Assembly: GCA_021780585.1 (NCBI GenBank)
Contig: JAJXYM010000232.1
Span: 1-16,757 of the forward strand
DNA length: 16,757 nucleotides
Source of the DNA: Deltaproteobacteria bacterium
Lineage (GTDB): Bacteria; Desulfobacterota; Binatia; Binatales; Binataceae
Reading direction: 5' to 3'
Shown here piece after piece: positions 1 through 8,481 of the stretch. Under the pieces are notes generated by a model. It ran no database searches. It was not told the origin of the DNA and worked only from the letters and a program-made list of their open reading frames with translations. How positions within the stretch are numbered: position 1 is the stretch's first letter; the number at the start of each line of letters is the position of its first letter. A program made the position numbers and the translations under genes.

Positions 1-69
1 GAGCGATTGAACGATAACGGCGCAAATCGCAAAATCGCGGATGAAGTTGACTCAAATCGCGCGCGACGC

Positions 70-2106
70 ATGAAGGCGAGGCTAATGAACATGGGCGGAT
101 CGATCTCGTTGGTCGCGGCGACGTGGATGTATTGGTGGTCGCCGCTGTTCGACGCCGTCGCGGCGATCGCGATCGTGGTGTTGCCGTCGTTGCGGCGGAT
201 CGGGCCCTCCGAGATCGGTCTGCTGATCAAGCGTGCGTCATTTTCCAGACTCGCCGATGACAGTCCCGTCGCGTTCAACGGCGAGGCGGGATATCAGGCG
301 CGGCTGCTGATGCCGGGGTTACGATTCGCGCTGTGGCTGCTCTATCGCGTGGAAAAACATCCGTGGGTCCAGATTCCCGCCGGCGAGATCGGCGTGGTGG
401 TGGGACAGATCGGCGCGCCGTTGCCGACTGGGGCGAAATCCGCCGTCTATAAGCCCGAGTTCGGCAATTTCACGAATCTGCCGGCTTTTGTCGGCGGCGG
501 CGGCCAGAAGGGGGTGCAACGTCCCGTGCTGCCGCCGGGATCGCTTTTGCCGATCCATCCGGTGGCGTTTCTCGTAATTACGAAAGAGCGATGCTACGGC
601 GTGCCGCTCTCGCATGAGATTCTGGGTGAGGACGGCCGCTTCGGCCTCGACGCGGATCAATTCGACGTGCTGCGAATCGCGCCCCGCCGCGGCTCCGATA
701 ACGAAAGCTCTCTCGATACGGTCGGCATCGTGACCGTTTTCGAGGGCGATCCGCTGCCGTCGAGTCAAATTGCCTCGCGTTTGGGCGAGTTCAAGGATGT
801 CGAGGAGCTCGAACGATCGGGAGCAAGCGATTCCGAAGTGATCGAAACCATCTTCGGCAGCAAGAACCATCTGCATAATAACTATCAGGATTTTCAGGCG
901 TTCCTCGATCATGGCGGCCGGATAGGATTGCAGCACGATCCGCTGCTCTACGGCGCCTACAATCTCAATCCATTCCTGATCCGGGTCGAGATCGCGCCGA
1001 TGCTGGTGGTGCGACAGGGCGAAGTCGCGGTGATCAAGGCGTACGTCGGGATGGCGACGCAGGACACTTCCGGCCTCGATTTCAAGTTCGGCTCCCTGGT
1101 CCGACCCGGCCATCGCGGCATCTGGCAGGAACCGCTGCGCACGGGGAAATATCCGATCAACCCGCGATGCTATCAGGCGGAAATCGTGCCGACCGCGATC
1201 CTCACCCTCAATTGGGCGGAAGCGTCGTCGCAGGCGCACAATCTCGACAAGCAACTCAAGCAAATCGACGCCAAAAGCCGCGAGGGTTTCGTCTTCGCGA
1301 TTGATCTGCAGGTGCAGATTCACGTCGCCGACACCAAGGCCCCGCGGGTCATCTCGATGGTCGGCACGATGTACAATCTGGTCAACGAGGTGCTGCAGGC
1401 CGCCGTCGGCAATCATTTCCGCGACAAGCTGCAGAGCATGCCCGCGATCAGCTTTATCGAAACACGCCAGCTGATTCAGGAAGAGGCCCTCGCGCATATG
1501 CGCGCGAAGCTCGAAGAATATCAGGTCGAAACCAAGGGCGTTTATATCCAGGACGTGGTATTGCCGACCGAACTCGTCGACGTACTCACACAGCGCGAAA
1601 TCGCCCATCAGGAGCGTGACACCTTCGCCCAGCAACAGCTCGCGCAGGTGGCCCGGGTGCAACTCGAGGCGGAACGCGGCCGCGCCGATATGCAGCATGA
1701 ACTGGCGGGTTCGGAGGTCGGCAAGGAAATCGCCTCGAACCGCGCCGCCGCGCGCAAATCCGAAGCCGACGGCGAGGCCGCCTATATCGGCGAGACCGGA
1801 GCGGCCAAAGGCGCCGAAGTCCGCGCCGTTGGCATGGCGCGAGCCGAGGGTTTCGAGGCGCAGCGCCGCGCGCTGGGCGAAACCGCCACCGCAATCATCA
1901 ATTCGATCGACGGCCTCGCACGCGGCCAGCGCTTCGTGCCGGACATCCTGGTAACGGGCGGCGCAAATCCCTTCGACACGATCGCGGCGGCCTTGCTCCG
2001 GATGGTCAACGGCCACGGCGACCAGCCGCATGGCGACGGCGGCGCGGCGCCGGAAGCCGTTAAAGTCGCCGCCGCCGCGGCGAATGGTCCCGACGGCAAG
2101 GCGTAA
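70..2106 (+). CDS. SPFH/band-7 (flotillin-like) membrane protein
   Basis: Likely membrane scaffold of the SPFH (stomatin/prohibitin/flotillin/HflK) superfamily, which oligomerises at the inner membrane; its exact role here is unknown. From the ATG at 70 it has 678 residues. A hydrophobic segment at about residues 11-37 is followed by the motif RRIGPSEIGLLIKR, typical of band-7 N-termini. The band-7 core continues to about residue 500 (…FAIDLQVQIHVAD… and …VYIQDVVLPTELVDVLTQRE…). From about residue 507 to 610 comes an Ala/Glu/Gln/Arg-rich stretch expected to form a coiled coil, then a low-complexity Gly/Ala tail. The frame is open to the left edge of the window, with a TTG at 7. ATGs at 70, 85 and 91 are all possible starts; AAGGCGAGG at 73-81 could serve 91. 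The start is therefore uncertain, while the family assignment is fairly firm. The protein is longer than most stomatins and closer to the flotillin/YqiK size class. Confidence 0.8.
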   Translation: MKARLMNMGGSISLVAATWMYWWSPLFDAVAAIAIVVLPSLRRIGPSEIGLLIKRASFSRLADDSPVAFNGEAGYQARLLMPGLRFALWLLYRVEKHPWVQIPAGEIGVVVGQIGAPLPTGAKSAVYKPEFGNFTNLPAFVGGGGQKGVQRPVLPPGSLLPIHPVAFLVITKERCYGVPLSHEILGEDGRFGLDADQFDVLRIAPRRGSDNESSLDTVGIVTVFEGDPLPSSQIASRLGEFKDVEELERSGASDSEVIETIFGSKNHLHNNYQDFQAFLDHGGRIGLQHDPLLYGAYNLNPFLIRVEIAPMLVVRQGEVAVIKAYVGMATQDTSGLDFKFGSLVRPGHRGIWQEPLRTGKYPINPRCYQAEIVPTAILTLNWAEASSQAHNLDKQLKQIDAKSREGFVFAIDLQVQIHVADTKAPRVISMVGTMYNLVNEVLQAAVGNHFRDKLQSMPAISFIETRQLIQEEALAHMRAKLEEYQVETKGVYIQDVVLPTELVDVLTQREIAHQERDTFAQQQLAQVARVQLEAERGRADMQHELAGSEVGKEIASNRAAARKSEADGEAAYIGETGAAKGAEVRAVGMARAEGFEAQRRALGETATAIINSIDGLARGQRFVPDILVTGGANPFDTIAAALLRMVNGHGDQPHGDGGAAPEAVKVAAAAANGPDGKA

Positions 2107-2168
2107 TCGGGCGTCATACGTATGCGAATCGAGCGGCTGCCGGCGGCGCTCCAGACGCCGGAACAAAA

Positions 2169-2535
2169 ATGGCAATGATATTTCATCTGGCAGGGCGGGC
2201 TGAATGGGAAGCGGCGCGCGCGGCCGGAAGTTATGCGCCGGCGTCGCTCGATCGCGAGGGCTTTATCCATTGCTCGACGCGCGCGCAACTTGCCGCGACG
2301 GCCAACGCGTGGTTTCGCGGACGGCGCGATCTGATCGTTCTCCGTATCGACGAGGCGCGCCTCGACGCTCCCCTCCGCTACGAGGCGCCGAAAGCGCCCG
2401 GCGACGCGCGCGGCCGAGCGCTTTCCCCATCTGTACGGTCCGCTGAGGCCGGACGCGGTGATCGAGGTCGTGGAATTTCCCTGCGACGCGAACGGCGCCT
2501 TCGAGTTGCCGCCGGCGCTGCGCCCCATGCGATGA
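2169..2535 (+). pseudogene. DUF952 family protein, frameshifted
   Basis: Small cytosolic DUF952 protein of unknown function. The opening MAMIFHLAGRAEWEAA and the signature EGFIHCSTRAQL are typical of the family. The frame from 2169 is good to about 2404. The family's C-terminal motif (ERFPHLYGPLRPDAVIEV) then continues in another frame, ending with the TGA at 2533-2535. Adding one CG to the CGCGCGCG run at 2405-2412 joins the halves into GDARAAERFPHLYGPL, a normal product of about 122 residues. As sequenced, the shifted frame has no stop and runs through into the downstream aldo-keto reductase, giving an artefactual 448-codon fusion. Either the gene is decayed or the run holds a sequencing/assembly error. 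It starts 62 bases after the SPFH gene. Confidence 0.75.
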
Positions 2536-2618
2536 TTCCGCCCGCCCGCGTGGCGCTCGCTCGCGGCATCCCTTACGATTATCCGGCAAATCAATCGTGC
2601 GGGCGTGGTCGGATCACT

Positions 2619-3515
2619 ATGGAAACGCGGCGGCTGGGCAAAACCGGAATGATGGTGAGCGTGATCGGTTTCGGCGCGTCCGAAATCGGCTATCAGAACG
2701 TCGCGCCGCGCACGGTCGAAACGTTGCTCAATTCCGCGCTCGACGCCGGCCTCAACGTGATCGACACCGCCGCCTGTTACGACGCGAGCGAGGAATTGAT
2801 CGGCCGCGCGATCGGCCATCGCCGCAACGAATACTATTTGCTGACCAAATGCGGCCACGCCAAGGGCCTGACCGCGCGCGAGTGGACGCCCGGGATCGTC
2901 GCGATGAGTCTCGCGCGCAGCCTCAAGCGGATGCGCACCGATTACGTCGATCTGCTGCAATTCCATTCGTGCGACGCCGAGACGCTGCGCGACGACGCGC
3001 TGATCGCGGCGCTGGCGCGAACGCGCGAGCAAGGCCTGGCGCGCGCGATCGGTTACAGTGGCGACGGTCCGGCCGCGCTCGCCGCGATCGCGCTGGGCGT
3101 CTTCGACACGCTGCAGATTTCCGTCAATCTCGCCGATCAGGAGGCGCTCGAACGCGCCCTGCCGGAGGCCGCCGCGCGCGACATGGGCGTGATCGCCAAG
3201 CGCCCGATCGCCAACGCGGCGTGGCTCCAGAGCCGCTGGAGCATCCCCGAATACGGACGGCCCTATCGGCGCCGGCTGCGTAAGCTCGACTATCCGGCTT
3301 TGCGCGGCGATCGCGCCGCCACGATCGGCGCGGCGCTCCGCTTCACGCTGGCCGCTCCTGGCGTCCATACCGCGATTATCGGCACCACCAGGCCGTCGCG
3401 ATGGGAAGAAAACGCGGCGTTGCTCAAGGCCGGTCCGATGCCGGCCGGGGAGTTCGCGGCGATCCGCGCGCGCTGGCGCGAAGTCGCCGGCGACGACTGG
3501 GTCGGCCTGCGCTGA
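2619..3515 (+). CDS. aldo/keto reductase
   Basis: NAD(P)H-dependent oxidoreductase of the aldo-keto reductase superfamily, 298 residues, predicted cytosolic TIM barrel. It begins METRRLGKTGMMVSVIGFGA, the usual AKR opening. The catalytic tetrad is visible: D49 and Y54 (VIDTAACYDASE), K77 (LLTKCG) and H116 (DLLQFHS). IIGTTRPSRWEEN near the C-terminus is the usual cofactor-phosphate loop. The substrate cannot be told from sequence. The ATG at 2619 is chosen because homology begins exactly there; the same frame is open back to 2169 only because of the upstream DUF952 frameshift. No strong Shine-Dalgarno sequence is visible. Confidence 0.88.
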   Translation: METRRLGKTGMMVSVIGFGASEIGYQNVAPRTVETLLNSALDAGLNVIDTAACYDASEELIGRAIGHRRNEYYLLTKCGHAKGLTAREWTPGIVAMSLARSLKRMRTDYVDLLQFHSCDAETLRDDALIAALARTREQGLARAIGYSGDGPAALAAIALGVFDTLQISVNLADQEALERALPEAAARDMGVIAKRPIANAAWLQSRWSIPEYGRPYRRRLRKLDYPALRGDRAATIGAALRFTLAAPGVHTAIIGTTRPSRWEENAALLKAGPMPAGEFAAIRARWREVAGDDWVGLR

Positions 3516-3590
3516 CGCGGACCCGGCGCGCGATCGCGCGCTTTCGTCTTGCGGCGGCGCGCGCCATCTCGCTAACGTCCTGACCAACCG

Positions 3591-3613
3591 GATACGCCGC
3601 GCGCCGGCGTATC
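3591..3613 (+). promoter_or_regulatory. hairpin in the leader of the quinone reductase gene
   Basis: A perfect 9-base inverted repeat, GATACGCCG / CGGCGTATC, with a 5-base CGCGC loop. It ends 4 bases before the ribosome binding site (3618-3624). It could be an operator for a redox regulator or an mRNA hairpin affecting translation. No T-run follows, so it is not an intrinsic terminator for the upstream gene. Function is inferred only from position and symmetry. Confidence 0.35.
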
Positions 3614-3617
3614 GCGC

Positions 3618-3624
3618 GAGGAGG
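3618..3624 (+). promoter_or_regulatory. Shine-Dalgarno of the quinone reductase gene
   Basis: GAGGAGG lies 5 bases before the ATG at 3630, a strong site that fixes the start of the qor-like gene. Confidence 0.75.
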
Positions 3625-3629
3625 CTCCG

Positions 3630-4610
3630 ATGAAGTGCAAGGCGATCGTCGTGGCGAAAACCGGCGGCCCGGAAGTGCTCGACTTCAAAGAGGTCGACGT
3701 GCCCGCGCCGGGACCGGGACAGGTCCTCGTGCGGCATCGCGCGATCGGCCTCAACTTCGTCGAAATCTATTTCCGCGCCGGCGTCTATCCGGCGCCGTCG
3801 ATGCCGTTTACGCCGGGCAGCGAGGCCGCCGGCGTGATCGAAGCGCTCGGCCCGGGGGTGACGGAATTCAAGGTCGGCGACCGCGTCGCATACGCCGGCG
3901 GACCGCTCGGCGCGTACGCCGAGGCGCGCGTGATGCCGGCGCGGGTGCTGGTGAAGCTGCCCGACGCGATCGACGAAATCACCGCCGCCGCCACGATGCT
4001 CAAGGGCATGACCGCGCATTTCCTGATCCATGCGACCCGCCCGATCCGGCCCGGCGAAACGATCCTCGTGCATGCCGCCGCCGGCGGCGTCGGGCAGATT
4101 CTCTGCCAATGGGCGGCGCATCTGGGCGCCACCGTGATCGGCACGGTCGGCAGCGACGACAAGGCCCGGCTCGCGGCGGCCCACGGATGCGCCCATACGA
4201 TCGTTTACAGCCGCGAGGATTTCGTCGCCCGCGTCAAGGAGATCACGGGCGGCGCGCTGGTCCCGGTGGTCTACGATTCGGTCGGCGAGGCGACCTTCAT
4301 GAAGTCGCTCGATTGTCTCAGTCCGCGCGGTATGATGGTCAGCTACGGGCAGGCATCGGGAATCGTGCCGCCGTTCAGCGTCAATCTCCTGAGCGCCAAA
4401 GGCTCCCTCTACCTGACCCGCCCGACGCTCCAGACCTACACCGCCAAACGCGAGGAACTGGTCGAACGCGCGCAGGCGTTGTTCGACGCGCTGGCGCGCG
4501 GCGTGGTGCGATGCGCGGCGCCCCGCCGTTTCGCGTTGGCCGACGCCGCGGCGGCCCATCGCGCGCTCGGCGAGCGCCAGACCACGGGATCGAACGTGCT
4601 CATTCCCTGA
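3630..4610 (+). CDS. qorA: NADPH:quinone reductase, QorA type
   Basis: Zinc-free member of the medium-chain dehydrogenase/reductase family, predicted to reduce quinones with NADPH in the cytosol. It has 326 residues, the family's normal length. As I recall E. coli Qor, it matches along most of its length: GGPEVL at 12-17, AIGLNFVEIYFRAGVYPAPS at 38-57, the nucleotide-binding AAAGGVG at 149-155, VKEITGGA at 202-209, VVYDSVG at 213-219, and the closing TGSNVLIP. The cysteine cluster of zinc-containing alcohol dehydrogenases is absent, as expected. The start is fixed by the GAGGAGG site and by the preceding hairpin. Nearby acetate kinase and bd oxidase suggest a redox/fermentation setting, but co-transcription is not shown. 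Confidence 0.9.
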   Translation: MKCKAIVVAKTGGPEVLDFKEVDVPAPGPGQVLVRHRAIGLNFVEIYFRAGVYPAPSMPFTPGSEAAGVIEALGPGVTEFKVGDRVAYAGGPLGAYAEARVMPARVLVKLPDAIDEITAAATMLKGMTAHFLIHATRPIRPGETILVHAAAGGVGQILCQWAAHLGATVIGTVGSDDKARLAAAHGCAHTIVYSREDFVARVKEITGGALVPVVYDSVGEATFMKSLDCLSPRGMMVSYGQASGIVPPFSVNLLSAKGSLYLTRPTLQTYTAKREELVERAQALFDALARGVVRCAAPRRFALADAAAAHRALGERQTTGSNVLIP

Positions 4611-4691
4611 ACGATTCGGAAGCGGTCGCCTCGTCCGCGCCGCCCGGCTAGCGTGATCGAGGCGCGATCGATCGTTGATCGCGCGGGCGCG

Positions 4692-5894
4692 ATGAAAATT
4701 CTGGTCTTCAATTGCGGCAGCTCGTCGCTCAAATTCGAGCTGATCGAAATTCGCGACGGCGCGGCCGGTCGCGATCGCCTCGCGCGCGGCGTGTTTCAGG
4801 AGATCGGACCGCGCGCGCATGCGACGATGGAATCCGCCGACGGCCGCAAATGCGACGCCGCGGCGCCTGTCGGCAGCCATCGCGAGGCCGCGATTCGCGC
4901 ACTGGAATGGCTCGCCGGCGACGCCGCCACGCCGCGTCCCGACGCGATCGCCCATCGCATCGTCCATGGCGGCGCGAGCGTCAGCGCGCCGACGCTCGCG
5001 AACGACGCGGTGATCGCGGAACTCGAGGCCGCCGCGCGCTTCGCGCCGCTGCATAATCCGCCGGCGATCGAAACGCTCAAGGCGGTGCGCGAAAAATTTC
5101 CCGGTGCGCCGTCGGTGATCGTCGCCGATACCGCGTTCCATCAGACGCTCCCGCCGCACGCCCGCGAATACGCGATTCCGCGCGCGATCGCCGCCCGCCA
5201 CGGAATCCGCCGCTTCGGCTTTCATGGCGTCGGCCATTCGTGGATGCTCGAGCGCTACGCCGAAATCGTCCAAAGGCCTCCGGCCAGCCTCGATCTGATT
5301 ACGCTGCAACTCGGCGCCGGATGCTCGATCGCGGCGATTCAGGCCGGCCGCTCGATCGATACCTCGATGGGGCTGACGCCGCTGGAAGGGCTGATGATGG
5401 CGACGCGCTCGGGCGATCTGGATCCGGCGATCGTGAGCTACCTCGCAACGGCGGAGCGGATTTCGGCCGCCGACGTCGAACGCATCCTGAATTACGAATC
5501 GGGCCTGCGCGGCGTCTCGCAACTCTCCGACGACATGCGCGAGCTGGAGCGCGCGGCGCCGTCGCATCCCGACGCGGCGCTGGCGATCGCAATGTTCCGC
5601 TACCGCGCGCGCAAATATATCGGCGCCTATATGGCCGCGCTCGGCCGCGCCGACGCGATTATCTTCGGCGGCGGAATCGGCGAGAATTCAGCCGCGATCC
5701 GCGCCCGGATCTGCGCCGGACTCGAAACCTTCGGAATCGCTTTCGACGCCGCGCGTAATCAGGCCGCGAGCGGCCGCGAAGCGCGTTTCAGCGCCGACGG
5801 CGCGGCGACGGAACTTTGGGTCGTGCCGCTCGACGAGGAATTTCAGATCGCCCGCGCGACCGCGCGCCTGCTGCGCGGCGAGGCGCCGCGTTAG
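4692..5894 (+). CDS. ackA: acetate kinase
   Basis: Transfers phosphate between acetyl phosphate and ADP, giving acetate and ATP; reversible, cytosolic. Its 400 residues match the family. By comparison with the well-studied Methanosarcina enzyme (recalled numbering, offset by two), all catalytic positions are present: N7 in FNCGSSSLK, R89 in HRIVHGG, D146 in ADTAFHQTLP, H178 and H182 in FGFHGVGH, R239 in ATRSGDLDP, and E382 in DEEFQIAR. SIDTSMGLTPLEGLMM (221-236) and GGGIGENS (326-333) are also standard. FGFHGVGHSWM differs from the common FGFHGTSH. The ATG at 4692 is preferred over an in-frame GTG at 4653 because homology starts with MKILVFNCGSSS. No strong ribosome binding site is seen. No phosphotransacetylase gene is adjacent in this window, so the acetyl phosphate source (Pta or phosphoketolase) lies elsewhere. 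Confidence 0.93.
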   Translation: MKILVFNCGSSSLKFELIEIRDGAAGRDRLARGVFQEIGPRAHATMESADGRKCDAAAPVGSHREAAIRALEWLAGDAATPRPDAIAHRIVHGGASVSAPTLANDAVIAELEAAARFAPLHNPPAIETLKAVREKFPGAPSVIVADTAFHQTLPPHAREYAIPRAIAARHGIRRFGFHGVGHSWMLERYAEIVQRPPASLDLITLQLGAGCSIAAIQAGRSIDTSMGLTPLEGLMMATRSGDLDPAIVSYLATAERISAADVERILNYESGLRGVSQLSDDMRELERAAPSHPDAALAIAMFRYRARKYIGAYMAALGRADAIIFGGGIGENSAAIRARICAGLETFGIAFDAARNQAASGREARFSADGAATELWVVPLDEEFQIARATARLLRGEAPR

Positions 5895-6013
5895 GCGCCC
5901 TCGCGCCCGGACCGTCATGGCCCGCCGACGCGATTGCCGCTCGCCGGAACCGAACGTATCGTGACCGCAAGCCGTGTCCGCTTGGCGCTTGAGCCGTTCC
6001 CGTTGGAGTCACG

Positions 6014-7351
6014 ATGACGCATCTGATCGCCGCACGTTCGCAGATGGCGATGTCGCTCGCCTTCCATATCCTCTTCGCCTGCGTCGGAATCGCGATGCCG
6101 CTGCTGATGATCGTCGCGGAATGGCGCTATCGGCGCACGCGCGACGAGGTCTATCTGCTGCTGGCGCGGCGCTGGGCGATCGGCGCGGCGATCATGTTCG
6201 CGGTCGGCGCGGTCTCGGGCACGGTCCTGTCGTTCGAACTCGGCCTGCTGTGGCCGCATTTCATGGGCTGGGCGGGCGCGATTATCGGCATGCCGTTTTC
6301 GCTCGAAGGCTTCGCCTTTTTTACCGAAGCGATCTTCCTCGGCATTTATATGTACGGATGGGATCGGGTCAGCCCGCGCGCCCATCTGGGAGCCGGCGCG
6401 ATGGTCGCGCTGTCGGGCGTGGTCTCGGGAATTTTCATCGTGATCGCGAACGCGTGGATGAACACGCCGGTCGGCTTTCGCCTGGTCGGCGGCAATCCCG
6501 TCGATATCGATCCGCTGGCGACGCTGACCAATCCCGCCGCGCTCCACGAAACCGTCCATATGACGATCGCGGCATACGCCGCCACCGGCTTCGTCGTTGC
6601 GGGAATCCATGCCGCGATGTGGCTGCGCGATCGCGCGAATTTGTTCCATCGCCGCGCGCTCGCGATCGCCTTCGCGGTCGGCGCGGTCGCCGCGATCCTG
6701 CAGCCGCTCAGCGGCGACGCCTCGGCCCGCGCCGTCGCGCGCCTGCAACCGATCAAAATCGCCGCCTTCGAGGGGCTGTTCGTTACCGGCCCGCATGCTC
6801 CACTCGCGATCGGCGGTATCCCGGACGTCGGCGCGCGCCGCCTGCGCTACGCGATTGAACTGCCCTCGATGCTCAGTATCATGACCTACCATAACCCGGA
6901 CGCGGTGATGCGCGGGCTCGATTCGTTCCCTGAAAACGATTGGCCGAGTCCGCTGATCGCGGTGCATCTCGCCTTTCAAATCATGGTCGGCGCGGGTTTC
7001 GCGATGGCCGCGCTGGCGCTCTGGGGCGCGTGGCTGGCGTGGTGGCGGCGCAATCTTTTCGGCTCGGTATGGTTCATGCGCGCGCTCGCGCTCGCCGCTC
7101 CGCTCGGGCTAATCGCGGTCGAGGCCGGATGGGTGGTGACCGAAGTCGGCCGCCAGCCGTGGATCATTTATGGCGTGATGCGGACGGCGCAGGCGGTTAC
7201 GCCGATGCCCGGTCTGTACATCACCTTTCCCATCTTTTCCCTGCTCTATCTGTTCCTCGGCGTGACGGTGGCCTTCCTGATGTGGCGGCAGGTGATGGCG
7301 AGTCCGACCAGCGCGGAGCTCGCCGCGCTGGCCGCGACGGAGGAACGATGA
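6014..7351 (+). CDS. cydA: cytochrome bd-type quinol oxidase subunit I
   Basis: Haem-bearing subunit of a bd-type terminal oxidase in the inner membrane, oxidising quinol and reducing O2 to water. It has 445 residues and many hydrophobic helices. Recognisable residues are H18 (AFHILFA, high-spin haem ligand), E98 and E105 (SLEGFAFFTEAIFLGIY, proton path), H182 (ETVHM) and M324 (FQIMVG) as low-spin haem ligands, K248 and E253 (IKIAAFEG, quinol site), and GRQPW at 379-383. The periplasmic Q-loop is short, as in the cyanide-insensitive (CIO-like) branch, unlike the long E. coli loop. GGAG at about 6005-6008 precedes the ATG. It overlaps cydB by four bases (ATGA), indicating coupled translation. 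No cydX or cydDC is present here. Confidence 0.93.
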   Translation: MTHLIAARSQMAMSLAFHILFACVGIAMPLLMIVAEWRYRRTRDEVYLLLARRWAIGAAIMFAVGAVSGTVLSFELGLLWPHFMGWAGAIIGMPFSLEGFAFFTEAIFLGIYMYGWDRVSPRAHLGAGAMVALSGVVSGIFIVIANAWMNTPVGFRLVGGNPVDIDPLATLTNPAALHETVHMTIAAYAATGFVVAGIHAAMWLRDRANLFHRRALAIAFAVGAVAAILQPLSGDASARAVARLQPIKIAAFEGLFVTGPHAPLAIGGIPDVGARRLRYAIELPSMLSIMTYHNPDAVMRGLDSFPENDWPSPLIAVHLAFQIMVGAGFAMAALALWGAWLAWWRRNLFGSVWFMRALALAAPLGLIAVEAGWVVTEVGRQPWIIYGVMRTAQAVTPMPGLYITFPIFSLLYLFLGVTVAFLMWRQVMASPTSAELAALAATEER

Positions 7352-8394
7352 TGCCGTTCGCGCTCTGGTTCGTCGCGGGCGTATTGATTGTCGCGCTGAC
7401 GATCTACGTGCTGACGGGAGGCGCCGATTACGGCGGCGGCGTATGGGACCTGTGCGCCGCCGGCCCGCGCGCCCAAGCCCAGCGCGACCTGATCGCCCAC
7501 GCGATCGGACCGGTATGGGAGGCCGATCACGTATGGCTGATTCTGGTCGTCGTGATTCTCTTCGACGGCTTTCCCCCCGCCTTCGCCCGGATCATGACCG
7601 CGATGCATGTGCCGATCACGCTGATGCTGATCGGCGTGGTCCTGCGCGGCTCCGCCTTCAGCTTTCGCAGCTACGGACTCGGTCAGGATCGCGCGCGGCG
7701 CGAATGGGGCCGGGTCTTCTCGATCGCGAGCCTAATCACGCCAATCCTGCTCGGAATTATTATCGGCGCGATCGCCTCCGGCCGCATCCCGGCCAATCCG
7801 CACGTCCTGCGCGACTTCGTTACGCCGTGGCTGACGCCGTTCTGCTTCGGCGTCGGCGTGTTCACGCTCGCGATTTTCGCCTATCTGGCGGCCACGTATG
7901 CGACCGTCGAAGCCGGCGCAGTCGGCGACCCCGCCCTGGCTGACGATTTCCGCCGCCGCGCGATCGGCGCCGCGCTCGCCGTCGGCGTAATCGCCGGCGT
8001 CGTCCTGACGCTTTCGATTCATGGCGCGCCGCTGATCTGGAACGGCCTGACCCATCGCGGATGGACCTGGCCGATCTTCTGGCTCACCACGATTTTCGCG
8101 CTGGCCGCGCTCTGGGCGCTTTGGACGAGGCGCTTCGCTTTGGCCCGCATCTGCGCGGCCGGCCAGGTCGCATTGATTCTGTGGGGCTGGGCGCTGGCGC
8201 AATTCCCCTATCTGCTCGAACCCGATCTGACGATATTTAACGCCGCCGCGCCGGTCCGAACGCTCGATATTCTCGCCCTCGCGCTGGCGGCGGGAGCCTT
8301 GCTGCTCCTGCCGTCGTATCGCTATTTGCTGATCGTCTTCAAGCGCGATCGGCGCGCCGCCGTCGCCGTCGCCACACCGCCGCCGCGCGATTAG
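7348..8394 (+). CDS. cydB: cytochrome bd-type quinol oxidase subunit II
   Basis: Second membrane subunit of the bd-type oxidase, 348 residues of alternating hydrophobic helices. Diagnostic stretches are LTGGADYGGGVWDL (22-35), AIGPVWEADHVWLI (52-65) and RGSAFSFRSYG (100-110). The GGADYGGGVWDL version belongs to the non-E. coli-like CydB/CioB branch, in line with the short Q-loop of its partner. The ATG at 7348 overlaps the cydA stop (ATGA), with GGAGG ending just before it inside cydA; ATG 7351 is an equally possible start. The frame stays open upstream to 6940, but that part is only the out-of-frame shadow of cydA. The two genes form a certain operon. Confidence 0.92.
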   Translation: MMPFALWFVAGVLIVALTIYVLTGGADYGGGVWDLCAAGPRAQAQRDLIAHAIGPVWEADHVWLILVVVILFDGFPPAFARIMTAMHVPITLMLIGVVLRGSAFSFRSYGLGQDRARREWGRVFSIASLITPILLGIIIGAIASGRIPANPHVLRDFVTPWLTPFCFGVGVFTLAIFAYLAATYATVEAGAVGDPALADDFRRRAIGAALAVGVIAGVVLTLSIHGAPLIWNGLTHRGWTWPIFWLTTIFALAALWALWTRRFALARICAAGQVALILWGWALAQFPYLLEPDLTIFNAAAPVRTLDILALALAAGALLLLPSYRYLLIVFKRDRRAAVAVATPPPRD

Positions 8395-8481
8395 CTTTCG
8401 CACCAGACGGCGCGGACAAACCGCCACAAATCGCGCGGCCCACCCGCGCCGCGGTTCGGAAAGCGAAAGGAAATTAAAGTA

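Noticed and set aside
319..2175. 618-codon - strand frame opposite the SPFH gene
   Set aside because: Its composition is that of a mirror frame (Arg, Asp, His, Leu); the + strand frame has clear band-7 homology.
2169..3515. Single 448-residue DUF952-aldo-keto reductase fusion protein
   Set aside because: The join consists of out-of-frame residues after the 2405-2412 frameshift; the true DUF952 C-terminus is readable in another frame up to 2535, and the reductase has its own start at 2619.
1782..5567. Open frame of 1261 codons on the - strand
   Set aside because: It lies antisense to five convincing genes, its protein is Arg/Asp/His-rich with no recognisable motif, and long antisense frames are expected in DNA with this codon bias.
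6940..7347. Long N-terminal extension of cydB starting at 6940
   Set aside because: This stretch is the out-of-frame shadow of cydA; CydB homology begins at the ATGATG at 7348.
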